The notes under the pieces: model-generated
What the model was told of the DNA's origin: nothing
The model's input: the letters and a program-made list of their open reading frames with translations, nothing else
Database searches by the model: none
Assembly (NCBI GenBank): GCA_964545075.1
Contig: CAZJFS010000091.1
Location: forward strand, 1 to 17,083
Source of the DNA: DAOPXV01 sp035352535
GTDB lineage: Bacteria; Muiribacteriota; UBA9980
DNA length: 17,083 nt
Reading direction: 5' to 3'
In this document: positions 8,732-16,520 of the stretch, piece after piece
Numbering within the stretch: position 1 is the first letter of the stretch
How the letters are laid out: every line of letters starts with the position of its first letter
Made by a program: the position numbers and the translations under genes

Positions 8732-8760
8732 ATTATAAACTTAATATTATCATTTTTGTT
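8732..8760 (-). promoter_or_regulatory. Candidate promoter for the flavodiiron-ldhA-ABC transcription unit
   Basis: A perfect TATAAT lies on the minus strand at 8737-8732, 36 bases before the ATG at 8696. The -35 position (near 8755-8760, AACAAA) is a poor match, so activator dependence is possible. I see no clear sigma-54 or NorR-type site. Confidence 0.35.
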
Positions 8761-8875
8761 TTAATTACCAGAGCAATATTTTACCATTTATATGCGAAAT
8801 AGTACAGGCGGTTATTTAAATTTTTGCGGCGGCGGATAATGTTTTTCTCCAAAATCAGCCATCTATCGGGAGATT

Positions 8876-11314
8876 TCAGACGGTTAAATAACGCCCCGTT
8901 ACAGATGCCGGATCATTTTTGAGCATTTCGGGCGGGCCCTCCGCAATAACCCTTCCGCCTTCCGAACCGCCTTTAGGTCCGAGTTCAATGATCCAGTCGC
9001 AGACCGATAAAACAGCCGGATCATGCTCGATTACAATGACGGAATTTCCCTTCGCCACAAGTTCGTCCAATAACTGAATAAGTTTGGCTGTATCATAAAG
9101 GCTGAGGCCTGTCGTCGGTTCATCCAGCACGTAGAGAATATTACCCTTCCGGCGCTTGCCGATCTCTCTGGCGAGTTTGATCCTTTGCGCTTCGCCTCCG
9201 CTGAGGGTCGGGGTGGGTTGGCCAAGTTTTATATATCCCATGCCGATGCGCTCCATTACCTTCAACGTAGGGATAATATTTTGATTTTCATTAAAAAAAA
9301 CGACGGCATCCGAAACGGTCATTTCAAGTACATCGACAATGTTTTTGCCTTTATATCTGACGGCTAAAGCTTCGCCGTTATACCTTTTCCCATGACATTG
9401 GCCGCATGAATTATAAAGAAAGAAATTGCCGCCCAGCCATATTTTTTCCCTGCCTCCGCCACCGCAGGCGGAACATGAGCCTTTTGAGTTAAATGAAAAA
9501 TGGCCCGCGGATAAATTCTGATCGACGGCTTCCGGACATCCGGCGAACAGCTTTCGTATTTTATCCCAGATGCCTATATAGGATACCGGGTTTGAGTTTA
9601 TATTTCTGCCGATAGGAATTTGCGCAACTTCCGCGTATCCCGAAATATGCTCCACGCCGTCCAGCTTTTCGGCGATAGTTTCAGGCGCCGTAAATTCCAT
9701 GCCGGAGTCCGCATCACTTTTTTCAATATCCATTAAACCATTCTCGGAGTTGTTCCTGAAAATGCCTTTAAGCAGTGGAATCAGTGTATCTGAAACGAGC
9801 GAACTTTTCCCGCTTCCGGATACTCCGCAAATTCCTACAAGCGCTCCCAGCGGCAATGAAACGTTTACATCCTTCAGATTATTCGTTTTAGCGTGGCGGA
9901 TCGTCAGGCAATGCGCCGAGTTTTTATTTTTCATTTTTCGACTTGTTTTTCTGACGGGCATCGACGATTTTCCGGAAAGATATTGACCCGTGATCGACGC
10001 GTCGCATTGCAGAAGGCCTTTTATATCGCCCTGATAAATGATCCGGCCGCCTTCAATCCCGGCTTTGGGTCCTATATCGATAATATGCTCCGCCATTTCG
10101 ATCATGCTCCTGTCATGTTCCACGACGATAACCGTGTTGCCCAATTCCTTAAGCGCCCGGATCGATTTCAGAAGTTCGGATTTTTCCGATTCATGCAATC
10201 CGGCTGTCGGTTCGTCGAGAATGTAGATCAGTGAATCCATCTTTGATTCAAGGTGATCATTCAAAAAAAGTCGTTGAAGCTCTCCGCCGCTTAGATTGGT
10301 CACTTCTCTATAAAGTGTCAGATGCCCCAGGCGTGACTTGATTAAACAATTTATTTTGCGTAAAATATCCTTGAGTAAATTCGTCCCAGCGGTTTTTAAT
10401 GTTTTTTGATCTAATACGATCTCGAAAAAATCCCGCAATTGCGTTATTGTCATTTTGCCGAGTTCGCCGATATGCCGGCCGTTTATGAATACTCTGCGCG
10501 CTTCTTCTCCGACGCGAAAACCGCCGCACTCAGGGCAGCCGGATAAAATGTAAATGCCGTCCGGATCTTCACCATTGCGGAAAAGAGACATTTCAAAAAT
10601 TCTCTTCAGGCAATAGCTCCGGCTCTGGGCATTGCTGCTTACATAGTGGCCGTATAAAATATCGGCTTTCACTTCATCGGGTATTTTCACAAATGGCGTT
10701 TTCAGATAATCGTTAAATTTCTTGTTCAACAATCTTTCGTAACCCGGCGTAGGTTGGGCTGTTTTAAAAACCCGCTCCAGCGTCGCGCCCTCATCCGGAA
10801 TAAGTTTTTTCATATTTATTTCAAAATACGATCCTTTCCCGGAGCACTTCAGGCACATTCCGTTTGGGTTGTTATGTGAAAAATAACCGGCCGGCAAGCG
10901 TTTTTCAATATTCCCGCATTTTTCGCACGTCAAATTATCCCCGACGGGCGTGCCGCATGACGAACAGGAAATCCCGCCTTCCGCGGCATAAAGCGCCGCC
11001 AGCATATTCGAGATATTGGTTCTGGAGCCCACGGTTGAACGCGGATTGCTCTGGCGTATAATGTTTTGCTGTACCGCTATCGTCGGCCCTATGCCGGATA
11101 TGTTTTCGAACTTGTCTTCTTCTTCGATTTGCGCGAAATCGCCCAGCGACTGCAAGTATTGCTTGCGCCCCTCCTCGAATATGATGTCGAACATAAGGCT
11201 TGATTTGCCTGATCCGCTGACGCCCGTCGCTACGACAAGCTTGTTCTTGGGAATCGCGACGTCAAATCCTTTAAGGTTATGGATGCGCGCTCCTGTAATC
11301 ATTATATTTTTCAT
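8876..11314 (-). CDS. UvrA-like ABC ATPase lacking the UvrB-binding domain
   Basis: The 812-residue protein has the tandem ATPase layout of UvrA. Walker A is GVSGSGKSS at 31-39 and again at 497-505; signatures are LSGGELQR (341-348) and LSGGEAQR (704-711); Walker B is LIYILDEPT and ILYVLDEPT. Zinc-module Cys pairs are at C117/C120, C130/C133, C154/C157, C260/C263, C614/C617 and C637/C640. UvrA is usually about 940 residues. Here the stretch between the first Cys pair (CSSCG) and the FSHNNPNGMC motif is only about 25 residues, so the roughly 110-residue UvrB-binding insertion is missing. Such short paralogues (for example Streptomyces DrrC) are linked to resistance against DNA-binding drugs rather than normal excision repair. 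The ATG at 11314 has AAGGAG six bases upstream and starts at the family-typical MKNIMITGARIHNLK. The extension to 11395 is not needed. Confidence 0.92.
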   Translation of the reverse strand: MKNIMITGARIHNLKGFDVAIPKNKLVVATGVSGSGKSSLMFDIIFEEGRKQYLQSLGDFAQIEEEDKFENISGIGPTIAVQQNIIRQSNPRSTVGSRTNISNMLAALYAAEGGISCSSCGTPVGDNLTCEKCGNIEKRLPAGYFSHNNPNGMCLKCSGKGSYFEINMKKLIPDEGATLERVFKTAQPTPGYERLLNKKFNDYLKTPFVKIPDEVKADILYGHYVSSNAQSRSYCLKRIFEMSLFRNGEDPDGIYILSGCPECGGFRVGEEARRVFINGRHIGELGKMTITQLRDFFEIVLDQKTLKTAGTNLLKDILRKINCLIKSRLGHLTLYREVTNLSGGELQRLFLNDHLESKMDSLIYILDEPTAGLHESEKSELLKSIRALKELGNTVIVVEHDRSMIEMAEHIIDIGPKAGIEGGRIIYQGDIKGLLQCDASITGQYLSGKSSMPVRKTSRKMKNKNSAHCLTIRHAKTNNLKDVNVSLPLGALVGICGVSGSGKSSLVSDTLIPLLKGIFRNNSENGLMDIEKSDADSGMEFTAPETIAEKLDGVEHISGYAEVAQIPIGRNINSNPVSYIGIWDKIRKLFAGCPEAVDQNLSAGHFSFNSKGSCSACGGGGREKIWLGGNFFLYNSCGQCHGKRYNGEALAVRYKGKNIVDVLEMTVSDAVVFFNENQNIIPTLKVMERIGMGYIKLGQPTPTLSGGEAQRIKLAREIGKRRKGNILYVLDEPTTGLSLYDTAKLIQLLDELVAKGNSVIVIEHDPAVLSVCDWIIELGPKGGSEGGRVIAEGPPEMLKNDPASVTGRYLTV

Positions 11315-11316
11315 CG

Positions 11317-11346
11317 ATTCTCCTTGATTTTCCTTGATTCTCCTTG
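11317..11346 (-). repeat. Three tandem 10-bp copies containing the Shine-Dalgarno sequence of the uvrA-like gene
   Basis: On the plus strand attctccttg (11317-11326), attttccttg (11327-11336) and attctccttg (11337-11346) follow each other directly, differing in one base. On the minus strand each copy gives AAGGAG or AAGGAA, and the last lies six bases before the ATG at 11314. The array ends just before the start codon. Confidence 0.9.
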
Positions 11347-11412
11347 TGAAGCGCAAACACCCGGTTCCGGTTGACGCCATATAAAATAATGGCATTAATT
11401 GCGCATAACTTA

Positions 11413-11441
11413 ATAGTAATGGCTTTTAAAATTATTTTCAA
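11413..11441 (-). promoter_or_regulatory. Candidate promoter for the uvrA-like gene
   Basis: On the minus strand TTGAAA (11441-11436) and TACTAT (11418-11413) are separated by 17 bases. The -35 box matches 5 of 6 and the -10 box 4 of 6. Transcription would begin near 11406, giving a leader of about 90 bases that includes a possible hairpin (11351-11404) and the triple ribosome binding site. Confidence 0.4.
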
Positions 11442-11541
11442 CGTTTTTTTTAAAATATTTATAAAATATATTGAAGGCATGGCATTTTCGGGCGCGCGGC
11501 GGCATCCTTTCCGTATAACGTCGAGCGTATCTGAAAGATTT

Positions 11542-11574
11542 TTGATGTATAAATCTAAGTACTATAATTATAAT
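11542..11574 (+). promoter_or_regulatory. Candidate promoter for the secretin operon
   Basis: TTGATG (11542-11547) is followed 15 bases later by TATAAT (11563-11568), directly repeated as a second TATAAT (11569-11574). The 15-base spacer is short and the second gives 21, so neither is ideal. A third TATAAT lies at 11590-11595. The ATG is at 11635. Confidence 0.35.
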
Positions 11575-11634
11575 TCCGATATGTAAAAATATAATCTTTT
11601 TTTAAGATCGCAATTTTAATCATGGGAGAATTTG

Positions 11635-14031
11635 ATGAAAGCAATTAATAAATCAATTATTTATTTACTGGCAATTTTAACGCTGCTAATTTCAAGCGGA
11701 ACATCGAATGCGGCCGATATAAGATCAAATGAAAAATTCCCGGTAAAATTTACCGGAAGTCTTTCATTCGAACCGAACATCGATTACGGCGGAATAATGG
11801 AAAAAACAAAAAACGTTTTGGCCGAATATGGCATAACCGAAGATTCATACAAAATAACGCTTATCGCGGACGCGAACCAGATCATTATAAACGCTAAAAA
11901 TGAAGGCGTAAAGAACGCCGTATGGAAAACCATTCAGGATATCGAAGGAAACTATTATAAGGTCATCACTACCGAAGTCATAGCGATGCAATACGCCGGC
12001 GCTGAATCGGTCGCCGTTCTCCTGTCCGACATATACAGCAAAAACGTTTATATTCAAAAAGACGACGGCAGGATCATGGTAAAAAAAGATGACAATAACA
12101 TAGATATATCGACCGACCCGCGATCCAATTCTATAATAGTTACCGCGCCTCAGAATATAATCGGCGTTATACGCGATACGATCAAAAAACTCGACTGCAA
12201 AACGGATCAGATCCATATAAAAGTCCTCATAGCCGAAGTGTCGATCGACGAAAACGTACAATACGGAGTGGAATGGAAGTTCGCCGACAATACCTTTTTT
12301 GGTCAGAACAGCTCCAAGCCGACCGCTACGGTCGATTACGGATATCAAAAGAAAGCCTCCCAGAGCGATCTTTTAGGTTATAAATACAGCGTAATATCAG
12401 GCGACAAGCTCAACATGTTCATTCAGATGTTAAGAATGCAAAGCCATATCGAGGTCCTTGCATCGCCGGAGCTTTTAACCTCGAACAACATGAAGGCGCA
12501 GTTCCAGGAATCCATAAAAGTCCCGGTGCTTAAAACGACCACTACATCCAACGGCATAATAAACACTTCAACCGAATATCAGAACGTCGGAATCGATATG
12601 CTGGTCAAACCGCAGGTAAACATAGACGGCTATATAAATCTTGAAATTTCCCAGACAATACAAAACGTTCTCGATACGCTTTCAAACAAACTTAACGCCC
12701 CGACTTATTCGAACCGCGTCATCAACACCAACGTCCTGGTTAAAAACGGATCGACGATCGTCATAGGCGGTCTTTTCAAAAACAACAACGTAACCGAAGA
12801 TTCAAGAATGCCGGGCACGAGCCGTTCGACATTGTTAGGAAGACTTTTCGGCCGCTCCGCAAGCAGCAATATAAAAACCGAGCTGATGGTTTTTATAACT
12901 CCGGAAATAACAAAAACTGACGGCGATTTTGATTCGGCCGTGGAAAAACTTGCGGCGCCGGCGGTTAAAGAACATATCAAAAAAGCCGAAGCCGGACATA
13001 CCGCCGGATTCGTAAAAAAAGACCGGGAAACTATCAAAGTCCTTTCGGTATCGGATGACAAAGTGGTTATAAGCGCGGGCGCGGCTAATAAAATGAAAAA
13101 AGGCGAAGAACTTAGAATCGTAAGGCCGGAAAAGGAATATTATCATCCGGAAACGCACCAGCTTATATCGGTCGAAGAAAAAGAGATCGCCACGATCAAG
13201 ATCGATACGCTCAAGGATAAAACCGCGCTGGCGTCCATAATAAACCTGGGTTCAAACGAAAATGTGCTCGCCGGCGACCTCGTATTGCCGGAGGAATCTT
13301 ATATGGTTTTTGAAAATTTCAGGGTAACGAGCATGAAATTCGATCTTACCATAAGCCCAGATTACTTGAAATATAATCCCAAAACAACGTTTAAAATAAA
13401 AAACACGACTAAAAAGCCCATGCTTAAAACAAAAATGATCGACAATCTTTATACGAGAATCGATCCTAAAAATCCACGCAAATCGATCAACGTAGATCAC
13501 GATAAATATAAAGCGGCGCTTATCGAAAACGGCTCTAATACCGAATTAAAAATGGCCGAAAAAAAGACCGGAGAAGGCGTCGAATATCAGATTTTTTTCA
13601 ACAGGATAATCGGGCCCGACGAAGAAATCGAACTTATGCTCGAAACGAACATGATAGCGCCGCCGGGCAAAGAATTTAACACAGAAAAATTTTTCAATGA
13701 AACAAATTATTACGAAAAATACAGTTCCGGCTATGGGCCTAAAGATTCGAAAACGCCCTTTGGAATATCTCTGAACTTTCCGGATAAAATTATCATCAGG
13801 GATTTCAACTTCACTCCGGCGGTTATCGATAACACGATGGGCGGCACGTCTCTTATCTGGACCCATGGCGGCGGTCATATTTCGCTCAACGGATTCTGGC
13901 GCTTCGAAGACGCCGGGGCTGTGAAGCAAAGGCTTTTGAAATCGACGCCCCAAAAGGCGGCCGCTTCGGCAAATAGCGACGTAAAAAACTTAAGGCATAT
14001 CGACAATTCAGAATTTAAAGAGGTGAAATAG
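11635..14031 (+). CDS. Secretin (GspD/PulD superfamily) with SH3/FlgT-C-like and novel C-terminal domains, copy A
   Basis: A 798-residue exported protein. Residues 1-26 are a signal peptide ending SNA before ADI. Residues 37-110 look like a KH-type N-domain; 112-189 are a secretin N1 domain (YAGAESVAVLLSDIY; SIIVTAPQNIIGVI). The secretin core spans about 193-427 (IKVLIAEVSID; VLASPELLTSNN; NTNVLVKNGSTIVIGG; TELMVFITPEI) and should form a gated ring in the outer membrane. The usual V-P-x-L-G motif before the last strands is altered (RSTLLGRLF, 396-405). Residues 467-551 resemble the SH3-like FlgT C-terminal domain (VVISAGAANKMKKGEELRIV; LAGDLV). Residues 556-770 are a domain I do not recognise, ending GGTSLIWTHGGG. 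The ATG at 11635 has GGGAG six bases upstream; the TTG at 11632 is too close. The next gene starts 2 bases later. Confidence 0.9.
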   Translation: MKAINKSIIYLLAILTLLISSGTSNAADIRSNEKFPVKFTGSLSFEPNIDYGGIMEKTKNVLAEYGITEDSYKITLIADANQIIINAKNEGVKNAVWKTIQDIEGNYYKVITTEVIAMQYAGAESVAVLLSDIYSKNVYIQKDDGRIMVKKDDNNIDISTDPRSNSIIVTAPQNIIGVIRDTIKKLDCKTDQIHIKVLIAEVSIDENVQYGVEWKFADNTFFGQNSSKPTATVDYGYQKKASQSDLLGYKYSVISGDKLNMFIQMLRMQSHIEVLASPELLTSNNMKAQFQESIKVPVLKTTTTSNGIINTSTEYQNVGIDMLVKPQVNIDGYINLEISQTIQNVLDTLSNKLNAPTYSNRVINTNVLVKNGSTIVIGGLFKNNNVTEDSRMPGTSRSTLLGRLFGRSASSNIKTELMVFITPEITKTDGDFDSAVEKLAAPAVKEHIKKAEAGHTAGFVKKDRETIKVLSVSDDKVVISAGAANKMKKGEELRIVRPEKEYYHPETHQLISVEEKEIATIKIDTLKDKTALASIINLGSNENVLAGDLVLPEESYMVFENFRVTSMKFDLTISPDYLKYNPKTTFKIKNTTKKPMLKTKMIDNLYTRIDPKNPRKSINVDHDKYKAALIENGSNTELKMAEKKTGEGVEYQIFFNRIIGPDEEIELMLETNMIAPPGKEFNTEKFFNETNYYEKYSSGYGPKDSKTPFGISLNFPDKIIIRDFNFTPAVIDNTMGGTSLIWTHGGGHISLNGFWRFEDAGAVKQRLLKSTPQKAAASANSDVKNLRHIDNSEFKEVK

Positions 14032-14033
14032 CC

Positions 14034-16400
14034 ATGAAAAATATTAACGCCAATAAATTCACCTTTTTGAATATAGTTGCGCTCGTCATCATCTTGGCTT
14101 TCAACATTCTGGCGGCAAACGCTCCCGCTAACGGATCGGAAAACGATCAGTTAAAGAACATATCCACTGGCTATCTTTCCGAACTGCCCAGAAGCGACGC
14201 GCAGATAATTTTTAAAAAAGTTAAAGACTCGCTCGAATTGTGCGGAGTTAACGAAAAAGCATATGAAATTAAATACGTCGTCGAGACCAATTCCTATATT
14301 TTGAAAGCCAAAGATGCTGAAACAGAGAAAATAGTCAAAGAAACCATTGCGAACATTGAAAAATACTATTACGGAACCATCCAATCCGAAGTTATATATC
14401 TTCAATACGCCTCATCTAAAACGGTGGCATCGTTGCTAAATAACATATACTCGCCCAGGATCTTCAGCACGGCTCCGGCAACGCCGCCGCCGCCGAAAAA
14501 CGCGCATGAAAAAAATCCTGGCGAAAAAAATCCTGCCGGGCCGGCAATGAAACTTATTAAAAAGCGCAACGAATGCATCGATATTACACACGACGAAAGA
14601 ACTAATGCTATCCTGGTAAAAGCGCCGCGCAACATTATCGACATGGTCAAAGATACCATCCAAAAGATCGATCGCAGAACGTCGCTTGTCCACGTTAAAG
14701 TCCTCATAGCCGAAATTTCGATAGACGACACAAGCCAGTTCGGCCTGGAATGGAAATACGCCGCCCAGAATCTTACCGGCGGGAAGAGCGTGCGTCAGGA
14801 CACGGGCGTCGATTTCGGAAATCTTAACGATCCCACCAAACAGGCAAAACTTCAGGGATTGAAATATGGCGTCATAAACGGCGAACGCTTCAATTCATTT
14901 CTTCAGATGCTCAACTCGAAGAATAATATCAACGTACTCTCGTCGCCTCAATTACTGACTACCAACAATTCAAAAGCGTATTTCGAGGAAACAATCAAAA
15001 TTCCTACCATCCAGAAAGTGACCACATCGACTGGAATTATAAATGATTCGATCGAATACCAGGAAATAGGCATCAAGCTTTCAGTGCTGCCGCAGGTTAA
15101 CCGCGACGGATATATCAATATGGGTATCGACCAGACCATTCAAAATGTGATTAGCACGACTGGCGATCTTAATGCGCCGACCTTTTCACATCGCATGATC
15201 AATACCAACGTCATAACCAAAAACGGATCGACCGTGGTCATAAGCGGTTTCATTAAAAACAATAGAACCAAAAGCGCATACAAAACGCCGCTATTTGAAA
15301 ACGTCCCCTTCTTAAAAGATATTTTTTCAAAAAATTCAACTAAAAATGAAAAAACCGAATTAATGGTATTCATCACGCCGAAAATAGTTACGACCGAAAA
15401 TAAAGTGAAAGAAATTGTAGATGATCTCCATGCGGATTCAAACTTGAAGAAAAAGCTCGCGCCGATAGCAAGCGATTACGACAATTACGAACAGGAGACC
15501 AGCGAAGGGCGTTTCGTCGTGGTCGACGTGAAAGACGGAACGGTCATTTTAAACGGTGGAAAAAAAGACGAAATAAAGGAAAACGATATATTATTTATTT
15601 ACAGTTCAAAGCGGGGGACGCCGGGACGCACTGGCAGAAGCGAAGAACCCATCGCTAAAATAAGCGTCGATCTGGTCAAGGACAAAACTTCCTACGCAAG
15701 GATCATCGATAAATTCGGAAATACCGGCATCGCTTCCGGCGACGTGGCCAGATGGCCTTTCGGCGAATCGGAATATTTCTTGGACGTACGGCAGACCGGT
15801 TATAAGAACGAGGAATTCATCGGCCTCAAAGAAAGAAAGTTCGTGCGCACCTTTACGATCAAGAACGACACCAGCGCGCCCATAACCAAGTTGGAAGCCA
15901 GCTACGTTTCGATGAGCCCGAATTTGAAATACTTCATGCTGAACGGCTCGGAAGGATTCGTTCCCCTTAAAATGGTCAGGAAGCACGAAAAGGGAAATGT
16001 AAGTTACATATCCGTTTATCTGGCGCGGGAAATAAAGGCGGGCGAAGAGACCGTAATAAAAACCGAAGACACGCTTTCGCGCGAAGAAGACAATCTGATC
16101 AAAACGGTCGAATATCAGGCGAAAAACCCCGACGCCTACAGCGAATTTACTCGGACCGTCACAAAAGTCAATAAGACGAACATGGTAATGATCGTTCACT
16201 ATCCGTATAAAATAAAAATTAAGGACTTCGATCCGGCGCCCGTAATAATGGAAAATAAGACGGGCGGACATTCGCTGATCTGGACCCACTCGGGAAGAAC
16301 TTTCGACGTATCCGGAAAATGGCGCTATGAAAACGCCGAAGCGCTTTACAAGCAACTGACGGGAAATTCAAAAGATGATAAGGAAAGCGAATCGGAATAA
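14034..16400 (+). CDS. Secretin (GspD/PulD superfamily) with SH3/FlgT-C-like and novel C-terminal domains, copy B
   Basis: The 788-residue paralogue of the preceding gene has the same domain order: signal peptide (to about residue 30, LAANA/PANG), KH-like domain (47-110), N1 domain (115-212), secretin core (217-452), SH3/FlgT-C-like domain (about 492-573, ending ASGDVA) and a C-terminal domain (about 579-775) ending GGHSLIWTHSGR. Unlike copy A it keeps the classical motif NVPFLKDIF followed by TELMVFITPKIV. Inside N1 it carries a Pro-rich insert (TPPPPKNAHEKNPGEKNP, 150-167) absent from copy A. AGAGGTG lies within the end of copy A about 10 bases before this ATG, so the genes are likely translationally coupled and made in matched amounts. 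They could form a mixed ring or two separate channels. No pilotin, ATPase or pseudopilin gene is in the window, so the partner machinery is unknown. Confidence 0.9.
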   Translation: MKNINANKFTFLNIVALVIILAFNILAANAPANGSENDQLKNISTGYLSELPRSDAQIIFKKVKDSLELCGVNEKAYEIKYVVETNSYILKAKDAETEKIVKETIANIEKYYYGTIQSEVIYLQYASSKTVASLLNNIYSPRIFSTAPATPPPPKNAHEKNPGEKNPAGPAMKLIKKRNECIDITHDERTNAILVKAPRNIIDMVKDTIQKIDRRTSLVHVKVLIAEISIDDTSQFGLEWKYAAQNLTGGKSVRQDTGVDFGNLNDPTKQAKLQGLKYGVINGERFNSFLQMLNSKNNINVLSSPQLLTTNNSKAYFEETIKIPTIQKVTTSTGIINDSIEYQEIGIKLSVLPQVNRDGYINMGIDQTIQNVISTTGDLNAPTFSHRMINTNVITKNGSTVVISGFIKNNRTKSAYKTPLFENVPFLKDIFSKNSTKNEKTELMVFITPKIVTTENKVKEIVDDLHADSNLKKKLAPIASDYDNYEQETSEGRFVVVDVKDGTVILNGGKKDEIKENDILFIYSSKRGTPGRTGRSEEPIAKISVDLVKDKTSYARIIDKFGNTGIASGDVARWPFGESEYFLDVRQTGYKNEEFIGLKERKFVRTFTIKNDTSAPITKLEASYVSMSPNLKYFMLNGSEGFVPLKMVRKHEKGNVSYISVYLAREIKAGEETVIKTEDTLSREEDNLIKTVEYQAKNPDAYSEFTRTVTKVNKTNMVMIVHYPYKIKIKDFDPAPVIMENKTGGHSLIWTHSGRTFDVSGKWRYENAEALYKQLTGNSKDDKESESE
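14482..14535 (+). repeat. Slip-prone in-frame repeats encoding the Pro/Lys-rich linker of secretin B
   Basis: A CCG trinucleotide run (14484-14495, four Pro codons) is followed by two copies of gaaaaaaatcctg (14508-14520 and 14523-14535), period 15 bases, each containing seven A. They encode EKNPG and EKNPA. Gain or loss of whole units would keep the frame; slips in the A-runs would not. Confidence 0.85.
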
Positions 16401-16418
16401 AATAAATAAAAACAAGGC

Positions 16419-16476
16419 GTAATTATGAATTATCGCTCCAAGCCGGCAACGACATGGGGCGATAATTTATAATTGC
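16419..16476 (+). terminator. 21-bp RNA hairpin after the secretin operon, possible terminator or 3' stabiliser
   Basis: The arms 16419-16439 and 16456-16476 pair over all 21 positions in plus-strand RNA, with three G-U pairs and a 16-base loop (16440-16455). It starts 19 bases after the stop of secretin B. No run of U follows directly (next bases tatttaat), so it is not a textbook intrinsic terminator. It may instead protect the 3' end of the mRNA. Confidence 0.5.
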
Positions 16477-16520
16477 TATTTAATCCAATGTATATGTTTT
16501 GAAAAGTCAATTTCATTTTA

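Larger units (their letters stand above)
11315..11634. other. Divergent intergenic region between uvrA-like gene and secretin operon
   Basis: About 320 AT-rich bases with leftward (11413-11441) and rightward (11542-11574) promoter candidates. The leftward leader contains nested inverted repeats: GCGCAA at 11351-11356 with TTGCGC at 11399-11404, and inside them GCCAT at 11376-11380 with ATGGC at 11389-11393. Two short open frames here (11371-11586 plus, 11277-11480 minus) have neither a family resemblance nor a good ribosome binding site. Confidence 0.65.

Noticed and set aside
8812..8892. Inverted repeat GTTATTTAA / TTAAATAAC around the end of the UvrA-like gene
   Set aside because: Nine AT-rich bases about 60 apart, with the right arm inside the coding region; likely chance.
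11315..11395. Longer start for the UvrA-like protein at 11395
   Set aside because: The extra 27 residues run through the ribosome-site repeats and do not resemble UvrA; AAGGAG points to 11314.
11371..11586. 71-codon plus-strand frame in the divergent region (and 11277-11480 on minus)
   Set aside because: AT-rich frames overlapping promoter candidates, with no ribosome binding site or family resemblance.
11632..11634. TTG start for secretin A
   Set aside because: Only three bases from GGGAG; the ATG at 11635 has proper spacing.
15606..16355. 249-codon open frame on the minus strand inside secretin B (also 11845-12348 inside secretin A)
   Set aside because: Antisense shadow of clear secretin genes. 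It has no family resemblance, and such frames arise from the codon bias of the real gene.
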